A stretch of DNA of 32,807 nucleotides from Opitutaceae bacterium (GTDB taxonomy: Bacteria; Verrucomicrobiota; Verrucomicrobiia; Opitutales; Opitutaceae), in NCBI GenBank assembly GCA_028688225.1, contig JAQTYQ010000035.1, positions 1-32,807 of the forward strand, read 5' to 3'. The notes under the pieces were generated by a model that ran no database searches, was not told the origin of the DNA, and saw nothing but the letters and a program-made list of their open reading frames with translations. Position 1 is the first letter of the stretch; every line of letters starts with the position of its first letter. Below, piece after piece: positions 23,826 through 30,245 of the stretch. The position numbers and the translations under genes are program-made.

Positions 23826-23845
23826 GGCCAGTCACTAGACTGGCC
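23826..23845. promoter_or_regulatory. 8-bp stem hairpin/palindrome before the CII-like gene
   Basis: GGCCAGTC, ACTA, GACTGGCC: a perfect 8-bp inverted repeat about 30 bp upstream of the CII-like start. No U-run follows. It may be a protein-binding site or an RNA structure affecting translation. Confidence 0.45.
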
Positions 23846-23888
23846 ACATCGAAACAACACCCCCGCCCAGACCATGAAAAACCACGGC

Positions 23889-23923
23889 GAAAAAAACCCC
23901 CGGCCAGCGCAAACCGGCCGGGG
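23889..23923 (-). terminator. Terminator between cro and the CII-like gene (tR1 position)
   Basis: On the minus strand: CCCCGGCC, a 10-nt loop, GGCCGGGG, then a run of seven T after one G. It lies about 45 bp past the cro stop, the place of lambda tR1, and implies that early genes beyond cro need read-through or antitermination. Confidence 0.8.
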
Positions 23924-23968
23924 ACAACGCACCGGGAGGCAACAACCCCGGGAGGGAGAAAACACAAC

Positions 23969-24259
23969 TCAAGCGGCAGCCTGCTCTGCAAGATCAAGGA
24001 GGGTTGGCCATGTACCCCACGCCACAGCCTCGGCAACCTCAGCGGGCAACGCGTCAGGGGCGTTCGGATACAAGTCCGGGCGCAACGAGTGCGGCGTCAC
24101 ACGCCAGCCCGTAGCCCGCGCAACAGCTAACACCCGCTCCGCTGACGTACCGAAACGCTCGTACTTCCGAATCATTTGGTAACTGACCCCCACGGCTTTC
24201 GCCAGGGGCTGCAATCCCACCAAGGAAATCGCGATGCTTACAGGGTTAGAGGTGTCCAT
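23969..24259 (-). CDS. Cro-like transcriptional regulator (YdaS/Cro family)
   Basis: A 96-aa protein with a helix-turn-helix (LQPLAKAVGVSYQMIRKYER) and the YdaS/Cro-type motif TPHSLRPDLYPNAP. It is transcribed away from the CI-like gene, with 76 bp between the start codons. It would repress the lysogenic promoter when lytic growth begins. The ATG at 24259 is taken; an in-frame ATG at 24268 is possible. No clear Shine-Dalgarno is seen, and a -10-like TACTAA lies only a few bases upstream of the ATG, so the message may have little or no leader. Confidence 0.8.
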   Translation of the reverse strand: MDTSNPVSIAISLVGLQPLAKAVGVSYQMIRKYERFGTSAERVLAVARATGWRVTPHSLRPDLYPNAPDALPAEVAEAVAWGTWPTLLDLAEQAAA

Positions 24260-24269
24260 GCCGCGCATG

Positions 24270-24335
24270 TTAGTACCGAAAGTTACCTTCGCGCAAGGAC
24301 TGACTGTTCCCCCCCGCAATGGAACACTTGGTTCT
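24270..24335. promoter_or_regulatory. Divergent cro/cI control region
   Basis: Between the two start codons, the minus strand reads AAGGTAACTTTCGGTACT (24289-24272). The parts ACTTTCGGTACT and AAGGTAACT both recur at the early plus-strand promoter (25744-25770), so this is a likely repressor-binding element. A separate inverted repeat TGTTCC (24305-24310) / GGAACA (24321-24326) is closer to cI. Confidence 0.65.
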
Positions 24336-25070
24336 ATGGATACCGACTACGAAAAGGCTGCTTTTGCTGCGCGGCTAAATGAGATTTGCGACGACATGAA
24401 GGTGCCGCCGAAGGGCCAAGCACGCCAGACAACGCTCGCCAACATCTTTGGGATCACACAGAAAGGCGTTCGGAAATGGCTCGAAGGAGAAGGCTATCCA
24501 TCCATCGACATGGCCCGCCGGATCGCCATGTGGGCGGACATCCACTTTGAATGGCTGATGACCGGCCGCGGCCCAAAGTGGATCAATGAAGCACCCGGCG
24601 AGGGTATGCAAAGCGGGCAAGACAGGGCAAAATCGGGAAACCTTGTTCAAAACGTCAGCCCAGCCCCGGATATCAAGGGGCGCATCCCTTTGATTTCCTA
24701 TGTTCAAGCCGGGGCATGGAACGAAGCCGTCGATATCTACGAGCCCGGCTATGCCGAGCGCTGGCTGCCATTCCTCAAAAACAACGGCGAGAAAACGTTC
24801 GCCCTTCGCGTTGACGGCGACTCAATGACTGCGCCCTACGGCAAAAGCTACCCGGCAGGCTGCATCGTGTTTGTTGACCCTGAGCGCCGCGCCCCGATCT
24901 CCGGCGAGCGGATCATTGCCAAGCTCGAAGGCAGCAACCAGGTGACGTTCAAGGTGTTCGTGGAGGACGCGGGCCATCGTTGGCTCAAGCCTCTAAACCC
25001 CCAACACCCGCCAGTCCTGGAGCCCTTCCGAGTAGTCGGAACCGTGATTGGAAAATGGGAAGACGACTAG
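24336..25070 (+). CDS. CI-like prophage repressor (LexA/S24 type)
   Basis: A 244-aa repressor that should keep the prophage silent. The N-terminal DNA-binding domain (about 8-75) includes TTLANIFGITQKGVRKWLEG; the C-terminal LexA/S24 domain (about 115-244) has the cleavage site Ala125-Gly126 (SYVQAGAW), nucleophile Ser163 (VDGDSM) and Lys196 (ERIIAKLEG). All residues for RecA-stimulated self-cleavage are present, so SOS induction is expected. The ATG at 24336 starts the conserved region and leaves a 76-bp intergenic control region. Confidence 0.9.
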   Translation: MDTDYEKAAFAARLNEICDDMKVPPKGQARQTTLANIFGITQKGVRKWLEGEGYPSIDMARRIAMWADIHFEWLMTGRGPKWINEAPGEGMQSGQDRAKSGNLVQNVSPAPDIKGRIPLISYVQAGAWNEAVDIYEPGYAERWLPFLKNNGEKTFALRVDGDSMTAPYGKSYPAGCIVFVDPERRAPISGERIIAKLEGSNQVTFKVFVEDAGHRWLKPLNPQHPPVLEPFRVVGTVIGKWEDD

Positions 25071-25082
25071 AACGGAGCCTGA

Positions 25083-25655
25083 ATGGCCTTGATCAAATGC
25101 AGCGAATGCAGCCACGACGTCAGCACGGAGGCAAAGATCTGCCCGAACTGTGGCGCAAAAGTTAAGTACAAGAAGCCCACCTCTCGCACAACTTGGCTAC
25201 TTGGCGGCCTGTTTGCCGCTGCCATCATCGGCGGCGTCACCTCAAGCAACAGCACCCATGAATCACGCCAAACTGCCGCCGCAGCTGAAGCTGCTCGCGA
25301 AGCAGCAATGTCACCCGAGCAGAAAGCCCAAAAAGCAGCGGCCAAGGCCAAGCACGACGCCCAGATCCAGCAAGCTGCTGCAGGCGCCCTCGCCCTCAAA
25401 AGGGGCATGAAGGACCCAACAGCTTTCGAGCTAACGTCACTCGTCCTCAAGACTGACGGAAGCGCCTGCTACGACTACCGCGCTAAGAACACTTTTGGCG
25501 CCATACTCCCCAGTTCGGCCGTGGTCACCTCAAAGGGCAAGCTGCTCCTGCAAGAACGAGACAAGAACGCTTTCGTCAAGGCATGGAACGACGCCTGCAC
25601 CAAGGACGGCGGCGATGATCTTACCGTCTTGGTGAAACGCACCATTCTGGAATAG
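25083..25655 (+). CDS. Zinc-ribbon membrane protein downstream of cI
   Basis: A 190-aa protein. N-terminal Cys4 zinc ribbon (IKCSECSHDV ... ICPNCGAKVKY, about 5-28), one transmembrane helix (about 36-54, WLLGGLFAAAIIGGV), an Ala/Lys-rich helical linker (about 62-100), then a C-terminal domain of about 85 residues with two cysteines (GSACYDYR; NDACTKDGG). It starts 13 bp after cI with GGAG upstream, so it is probably transcribed with cI in the lysogen. Such lysogenic-conversion membrane proteins often act in superinfection exclusion; that is a suggestion from position only. Confidence 0.75.
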   Translation: MALIKCSECSHDVSTEAKICPNCGAKVKYKKPTSRTTWLLGGLFAAAIIGGVTSSNSTHESRQTAAAAEAAREAAMSPEQKAQKAAAKAKHDAQIQQAAAGALALKRGMKDPTAFELTSLVLKTDGSACYDYRAKNTFGAILPSSAVVTSKGKLLLQERDKNAFVKAWNDACTKDGGDDLTVLVKRTILE

Positions 25656-25676
25656 CTCTCCTCTTCTCAAGCCCCC

Positions 25677-25700
25677 AAACCCGCCTAGCGGGTTTTTTTT
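25677..25700 (+). terminator. Terminator of the cI operon
   Basis: Stem AAACCCGC, loop CTA, stem GCGGGTTT, followed by T's up to 25700; a strong rho-independent terminator 22 bp after the zinc-ribbon gene. Confidence 0.9.
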
Positions 25701-25743
25701 CGCCCGTAAAAACCATCGCCATGCGCCGTTCGGCGCAAATAGC

Positions 25744-25784
25744 ACTTTCGGTACTTGACCAAAGGTAACTATCAGTTCTATTCT
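25744..25784 (+). promoter_or_regulatory. Repressor-controlled early promoter of the plus-strand operon
   Basis: TTGACC (25755-25760), 18-bp spacer, TATTCT (25779-25784). ACTTTCGGTACT (25744-25755) touches the -35 box and AAGGTAACT (25762-25770) lies in the spacer; both also occur in the cro/cI region. This fits a promoter shut by the CI-like repressor in the lysogen. An unrelated hairpin (GCGCCG TT CGGCGC, 25723-25736) stands just upstream. Confidence 0.72.
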
Positions 25785-25842
25785 ACCTCCATACCCCACC
25801 GCACTTGATCACCGATCAACGGTTCGGGGCACGGAGAACACC

Positions 25843-25858
25843 GTGCAAACGTCTGCAC
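25843..25858. repeat. Dispersed 16-bp palindrome, copy 5 (one mismatch)
   Basis: GTGCAAACGTCTGCAC; one mismatch (G to A). Its first three bases are the GTG start codon of the first gene of the plus-strand operon, so a protein bound here would sit on the beginning of that gene. Confidence 0.93.
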
Positions 25859-26115
25859 AAGCCGCCACCGCTTCCCGCGCCGGCCGCATCCACGCGCTTT
25901 TTATGCGCAACGCCCGCCGCTTCAAGGACGTTGCCTTTGCCGCCCGGCTCGCCTTCGACCGCCTCGAACAGCTCAAGCCTTGCCACCCCGATTACCGCGC
26001 CCTGTCGGCCGTCGCAAGTCGCGCCCAGGTCAGCATGGCCACCCTCAACGCCCGGAGCATCCGCCTCGCTCGGGCCGAGATCGCCGCCCTTACCGGAGGT
26101 GCCCACCATGCTTGA
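25843..26115 (+). CDS. Hypothetical protein (90 aa), first gene of the early plus-strand operon
   Basis: A 90-aa, Ala/Arg-rich helical protein (VAFAARLAFDRLEQLKPCHP; VSMATLNARSIRLARAEIAA). No family recognised. The GTG start has GGAG eight bases upstream. The stop overlaps the next start by eight bases. Confidence 0.7.
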   Translation: MQTSAQAATASRAGRIHALFMRNARRFKDVAFAARLAFDRLEQLKPCHPDYRALSAVASRAQVSMATLNARSIRLARAEIAALTGGAHHA

Positions 26116-26572
26116 CGCGACCCTGATCGCCGCCGGGCTGTCCCTCGCCGGCATCGTTGCCGCCGGCGCCGCCCTCGTGAAAATCACCCAGCGCATGCGC
26201 GCCCGACGTGACTCGGAGCGCCTGATCCGCGAGGCCGAGGACCGCATCGCCCGCCGCGCCGCCGTCCGGCGCGCATGGAGCCTCGACACCCCGGCCTTGC
26301 GCACCGCACCGCGCCCGCGCAACCCCGGCCCCGGCATGCGCCCTCACCCGCTGCACCGCAGGAACGAGGACAGCCAGGCGCGGGAGATCACCAGCGCCGT
26401 AATTCTTCCCGCCTCCTTTTTCGACACCCCCACAGCGGTCGGAATCGGTGACTTCGACGGCCCCGCGGCATCGGCGATCACCACCCTCTGCATGCGCGCC
26501 GACGTCGAGGAGGCACCCAGCCACGCCGGCACCTTCGCCGGAGCCGGCCACCACCACCGGAGACTGACGTGA
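26108..26572 (+). CDS. Hypothetical membrane-anchored protein (154 aa)
   Basis: A 154-aa protein with an N-terminal transmembrane helix (about 4-24, LIAAGLSLAGIVAAGAALV), then a strongly basic, Arg/Pro-rich segment (about 28-80) and a less charged end rich in His (GAGHHHRRLT). No family recognised. GGAGGT precedes the ATG at 26108; longer in-frame starts upstream read through the preceding gene. Confidence 0.65.
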   Translation: MLDATLIAAGLSLAGIVAAGAALVKITQRMRARRDSERLIREAEDRIARRAAVRRAWSLDTPALRTAPRPRNPGPGMRPHPLHRRNEDSQAREITSAVILPASFFDTPTAVGIGDFDGPAASAITTLCMRADVEEAPSHAGTFAGAGHHHRRLT

Positions 26573-26919
26573 CCACGCTCACCAAACACCTCACCCGGCA
26601 GGTCGAGGAGCAGGCGGACAACATCCGCGCAGTCCTGCACGCCTCGGCCGGGCGGATCGCCCAAGCCGAGCAGCTCGCCGAGCGCCTCCAGAGTGCCGGC
26701 GTCAGCGCCCGCGCCCACGGTGAAGCACATGGCTCGCACATCCTTGTATGGGTCACCGTCGGCCCGATCCATGCCGACAAGCTCGACCAGATCCTGACGC
26801 GCCTCGACCTGCCCGAAGCCGCCCGCTTTCCCGGCTGCACCGAATGGACGCTGCGCCTCCAAGGGATCGATGTCCCCCTGTACGTGATGGTCCCCCTTCC
26901 CACCGTCGCCGCCCCATGA
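26569..26919 (+). CDS. Hypothetical protein (116 aa)
   Basis: A 116-aa protein with a helical first half (LTRQVEEQADNIRAVLHASA) and alternating beta-type second half (SHILVWVTVGP; WTLRLQGIDVPLYVMVPLP). No family recognised. GTG start overlaps the upstream stop (GTGA). Confidence 0.7.
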   Translation: MTTLTKHLTRQVEEQADNIRAVLHASAGRIAQAEQLAERLQSAGVSARAHGEAHGSHILVWVTVGPIHADKLDQILTRLDLPEAARFPGCTEWTLRLQGIDVPLYVMVPLPTVAAP

Positions 26920-27134
26920 CCCGCGACCGCCGCCCACCCACCGAGGAACAACTGCGTGAAGCCTACGAGCGCGCCGGCCTGCCAGCCCTCGGCCTGAGCT
27001 TCGAGCAAGCCATGAAGGACCCCGCGATCCGCGGAAGCCTCTTGTGCATGACGAACGCCGACCGGCACTGGGCGGCGAAGACCCTCGGCTGCGGAGCACG
27101 CCGCCTCGAACTGATGAACAAGGACGCCCAATGA
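26916..27134 (+). CDS. Hypothetical protein (72 aa)
   Basis: A 72-aa protein, basic at the start (MTRDRRPPTEEQLREAYERA), helical. No family recognised. ATGA overlaps at both ends place it in the coupled operon. Confidence 0.65.
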   Translation: MTRDRRPPTEEQLREAYERAGLPALGLSFEQAMKDPAIRGSLLCMTNADRHWAAKTLGCGARRLELMNKDAQ

Positions 27135-27361
27135 ACCAGCAACAAAGGCCCGAGCTACTCCAAAAGCTCGACGAACTCTCAACGGCGATGGCTAACGCCG
27201 TTTCCGGCGCCCCTCGCGCGCTTGTCCTTGGAGCAGCAATGGCCGTGGCGCTCGATGCAGCCGAACAAGCCACCGACGTGGCCGAACTGATCGCCCTCCG
27301 CAACGTATCCGCCAAGGGCGTCGCCCACCTCGACACCATCATCGCCAGGAAGATGTCATGA
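27131..27361 (+). CDS. Hypothetical protein (76 aa)
   Basis: A 76-aa, Ala/Leu-rich helical protein (LGAAMAVALDAAEQATDVAE). Not clearly a membrane segment. No family recognised. ATGA overlaps on both sides. Confidence 0.65.
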   Translation: MNQQQRPELLQKLDELSTAMANAVSGAPRALVLGAAMAVALDAAEQATDVAELIALRNVSAKGVAHLDTIIARKMS

Positions 27362-27543
27362 CCAACATCATCACCCTCGTGCCCGACGACGCCGAGCTTT
27401 ACGCCATCGCGAAGCAGGCCTGCGCCGAGCACCTGCACCTGATCTCCAACGGCAACCGCTTCGCACTCTCTCCGGTCGTCCCCGCTGGCTGGCACGAGGT
27501 GCCGGTCGGCGACAAATCCCACCAGCTCCGGAGCGCAGCATGA
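27358..27543 (+). CDS. Hypothetical protein (61 aa)
   Basis: A 61-aa protein with two parts: IITLVPDDAELYAIAKQACA and NGNRFALSPVVPAGWHEVPV. No family recognised. It directly precedes the ParB-like gene with an ATGA overlap. Confidence 0.65.
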   Translation: MTNIITLVPDDAELYAIAKQACAEHLHLISNGNRFALSPVVPAGWHEVPVGDKSHQLRSAA

Positions 27544-29234
27544 GCGCCCGCGACCACGCCCAGGACGACGGCCAGCTCCTGCGCCCGGACACCTGCATGC
27601 TGCACCCCAGCCCGACGAACCCCCGCAAGACGTTCGCCGAGGAGCCCCTGCAGGAGCTGGCCGAGAGCATCAAACAGCACGGCATCATGCAGCCCATCGT
27701 CGTGCGTGAAATGCCCGAGGACATGCGGCAGCGCCTCAACACCGAGGCCCGGCTGGAGATCGTCGCCGGGGAGCGGCGCTGGCGCGCGGCGAACATCGCC
27801 GGCCTGCCGACTGTCCCGGTCCTGCTGCGCGAGCTGACGGACGAGCAGGTGATCTCGCTCCAAATCATCGAGAACCTGCAGCGCGAAGGCTTGAGCGCCA
27901 TCGAGGAGGCCGAGGGTTACGAAGTCCTGCGCAAGCAAGGTATGAGCGCCGGCCAGATTGCGGACTCGGTCGGTAAGTCGAAGGCGTACATCCACGCGAA
28001 ACTCAAGCTGCTGGAGCTTTGCCCGGAGGGCCGCGACAAGCTCCGGGCCGGCGAGTTGAGCGAGTCCGTCGCCCTCCTCGTCTCCCGCGTCCCGGCCAGC
28101 CTTCAGGCACAGGCCGTCGTCCGCGTCTGCACCATCGACCACTGGGGGAATCGGCCATCCGTCCGGGATGCCGCAAACATCCTGAAGAACAACTTCACGC
28201 GGCGGCTGTATCAGGCCCACTTTTCCCAGGATGACGAGACACTGGTCCCGCATGCGGGTGCCTGCAGCAACTGCCCGAAGCGCCTCAACGAAGATGCAGA
28301 CGTCTGCACAGACCCGATCTGTTTCAAAGAGAAGCAAGAGCTGCACTACTTTCGCCGCCGCGCCGAGGCCGTCAAAGCAGGACAAAAGATCATCGACGGC
28401 GCCGAAGCAAAGACCATCAAGCCACACCCCGGAATAGGCCACCTCGACGAGGGATATGTCCTCCTCGATGCGAAGTGCTATGAGCTGGACGAATACCCGA
28501 CCTATCGCAGCCTTGCGGAGCAGGTTGTGGGCGCCGTCGATGTCCTGCTCCTCGACAGCCCCCACGCCGAAGATGGTCTTGTCGAGATCGTCCAGAAGCA
28601 AGCCCTTTCAGTCGCCCTACGCGCTGCCGGCGTCGAGCTGCATGTGCGCGACACCGAAAAGGAGTCGAAAGAGCAGGCCAAGAAAGAAGCCGAGCGCCAG
28701 GCAGACAACCAGTTCCGCTTGCGCCTGTTCCACGAGGTCCGCAGCCAGCCGCTGCTGATGCTCGCCACCCCAGACCTGCAGCTCCTCGCTGATTTTTGCC
28801 TGAGCCGCCTTTACGAAGACACGCGTTTCAAGGTCGCCAAGCTGTACTACCCCGAGGAAAAAAACAGGGTTGCCGTCGAGCGCCTGCACGAGCGCATCGA
28901 GACGATGGAGGACACCGAACTCATCGGCCTGCTGCGTGACGCCCTGCTCATTGGCGAAACCCGCCGCGAGACATGGCAGACAGACCCACCGCGCCGCCTC
29001 CTCGACGCTGCTATCCGGATCGGCATTGATCCGGAGCGCGTCCGGAATAAGTCCGAGGCCGAGGAAATGGCGGCGGTCACTATCTACCGACACCCCGAAA
29101 ACGTTGATGTGACGTGGAACGGCAAAGGCAGAAAGCCCATGTGGGTTGAAGCATGGGAAAGCCTCGGCAAATCGATTGACGACCTCGCCGTGAAGATCAC
29201 CCCCGCCCCGAAGAAGAAAGGGAAAAAGCAATGA
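27540..29234 (+). CDS. ParB/Spo0J-family DNA-binding CTPase (no ParA partner)
   Basis: A 564-aa ParB-family protein. The N-terminal ParB/sulfiredoxin-like domain has the CTP-binding motifs GERRWR (77-82) and ENLQR (111-115); the helix-turn-helix follows (about 135-156, MSAGQIADSVGKSKAYIHAK). A Cys4 cluster (about 241-262, CSNCPKRLNEDADVC ... CF) and a long C-terminal region with a Lys-rich end (APKKKGKKQ) are extra to chromosomal ParB (about 280-300 aa). ParB proteins bind a palindromic site, then use CTP to slide as clamps; relatives such as KorB and Noc use many dispersed sites for gene control or DNA organisation. No ParA gene is in the window. The gene itself contains one of the six palindromes (28294). 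ATGA overlaps at both ends. Confidence 0.88.
   Translation: MSARDHAQDDGQLLRPDTCMLHPSPTNPRKTFAEEPLQELAESIKQHGIMQPIVVREMPEDMRQRLNTEARLEIVAGERRWRAANIAGLPTVPVLLRELTDEQVISLQIIENLQREGLSAIEEAEGYEVLRKQGMSAGQIADSVGKSKAYIHAKLKLLELCPEGRDKLRAGELSESVALLVSRVPASLQAQAVVRVCTIDHWGNRPSVRDAANILKNNFTRRLYQAHFSQDDETLVPHAGACSNCPKRLNEDADVCTDPICFKEKQELHYFRRRAEAVKAGQKIIDGAEAKTIKPHPGIGHLDEGYVLLDAKCYELDEYPTYRSLAEQVVGAVDVLLLDSPHAEDGLVEIVQKQALSVALRAAGVELHVRDTEKESKEQAKKEAERQADNQFRLRLFHEVRSQPLLMLATPDLQLLADFCLSRLYEDTRFKVAKLYYPEEKNRVAVERLHERIETMEDTELIGLLRDALLIGETRRETWQTDPPRRLLDAAIRIGIDPERVRNKSEAEEMAAVTIYRHPENVDVTWNGKGRKPMWVEAWESLGKSIDDLAVKITPAPKKKGKKQ
28294..28309. repeat. Dispersed 16-bp palindrome, copy 6 (one mismatch)
   Basis: ATGCAGACGTCTGCAC; only the outermost base differs. 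It lies inside the ParB-like gene, in the codons of its cysteine cluster (DADVCT). A half-site GCGTCTGCAC also occurs about 160 bp upstream in the same gene. Confidence 0.94.
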
Positions 29235-29476
29235 CCGCAAAGACCCCCAATCAGCGCCGGCAGGAGGCCGGCTACAAGACCGGAGCAACGAAGGACCGCT
29301 GCGGCACCTGCGCCATGCACACCGCCTCCCTGCTGCGCTTCCAAGCCGGCCGTAACGACCGGCACTGCACCGAACTCGACGCCCCGGTCAAAGCCGGCGC
29401 CACCTGCAACTTCTACCTTCCCGGCCGCAATGCCGACATGCCGGACGCGGAGAACTTCGAGGAGATCGCAGCATGA
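29231..29476 (+). CDS. Small Cys-rich protein (81 aa)
   Basis: An 81-aa protein with CGTCAMHTASLL ... HCTELDAPVKAGATCNFYLP: four cysteines and nearby histidines suited to bind metal. No family recognised. Coupled to the ParB-like gene by ATGA. Confidence 0.68.
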   Translation: MTAKTPNQRRQEAGYKTGATKDRCGTCAMHTASLLRFQAGRNDRHCTELDAPVKAGATCNFYLPGRNADMPDAENFEEIAA

Positions 29477-29742
29477 CCCCCGGCCCCACCGACACCCTGC
29501 AGCACGCCCACCTGACCGGATCGATCTGGCAGGGCCTGACGGCCTCCACCCGTGACGGCAAGCCGGCCCGCCTCGCAATCATTGACGACGCAGGAAACGT
29601 GATCGAGGCCGGCGCGACCGTAGCCCGGGAGTGCTGGAACGTCGTCCTTCAAGTGCACCGCAACTATTTGCAAGACCAAGGGCACCTCGTCGTGCACTCC
29701 ACCCCGCCCGGCCTCCCCCATCCCGTGAAAGCCGCAGCATGA
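29473..29742 (+). CDS. Hypothetical protein (89 aa)
   Basis: An 89-aa protein, mixed alpha/beta (GKPARLAIIDDAGNVIEAGA; ECWNVVLQVHRNYLQDQGH). No family recognised. GAGGAG before the ATG; overlaps at both ends. Confidence 0.66.
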   Translation: MTPGPTDTLQHAHLTGSIWQGLTASTRDGKPARLAIIDDAGNVIEAGATVARECWNVVLQVHRNYLQDQGHLVVHSTPPGLPHPVKAAA

Positions 29743-30245
29743 AACTGAAATTCATCGCCCTGACATTGCGGGCGCTGCTCGACTGGCCCTCGTCCATGCC
29801 GCAAGCCCTCGGCGCCCACCCCCATATCGGGACCAGGACTCAACTGGTCGAAAAGGACGGCGCCGCCGTTCGCGCCTACGTCCGGCAAAACCTCCTCCTC
29901 GGCCTCATGTGCATGGAGGTGTCGCCGAGCGACCTCGCATTTGCATCCATCGTCAGCGCCCTTCGGGTCGCGAAGTGCTGCGCCGAAGCCACCGGCAATG
30001 AATACCCCGGCCTCCTGCGCGTCATTGAGGGCTGCGAGGGACCACTGGCCACCATCCTGCGCAGAGGCGAAGCCGGGGCGTTCTACGCCCTCCACCACGA
30101 GCGCGCGACGCTTCACGCCGCGACCACCCGCGTCCTCGACCTCCTGACGACGATCCCCGATCCGGATCTCGTCTGCGCGTACGAACTTGACCAGCTTTAT
30201 CGCCGCGCCGCCCGTCAGGCGGACACCACCAGGAGCAAAGCATGA
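29739..30245 (+). CDS. Hypothetical protein (168 aa)
   Basis: A 168-aa helical protein (AYVRQNLLLGLMCMEVSPSD; LRRGEAGAFYALHHERATLH). The start MKLKFIALTLRALLDW could look like a signal sequence but lacks a clear cleavage site. No family recognised. The ATG at 29739 overlaps the upstream stop; longer frames upstream are antisense/other-frame noise. Confidence 0.66.
   Translation: MKLKFIALTLRALLDWPSSMPQALGAHPHIGTRTQLVEKDGAAVRAYVRQNLLLGLMCMEVSPSDLAFASIVSALRVAKCCAEATGNEYPGLLRVIEGCEGPLATILRRGEAGAFYALHHERATLHAATTRVLDLLTTIPDPDLVCAYELDQLYRRAARQADTTRSKA

Noticed and set aside
9054..28309. Explaining the palindrome as a restriction or methylation site
   Set aside because: It contains GACGTC, but that 6-mer occurs many other times without the flanking bases; the 16-bp extension is far longer than such sites.
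26344..28601. Long minus-strand frames (392 and 400 codons) opposite the ParB operon
   Set aside because: Shadows of the overlapping plus-strand genes; no start signals and no family resemblance.
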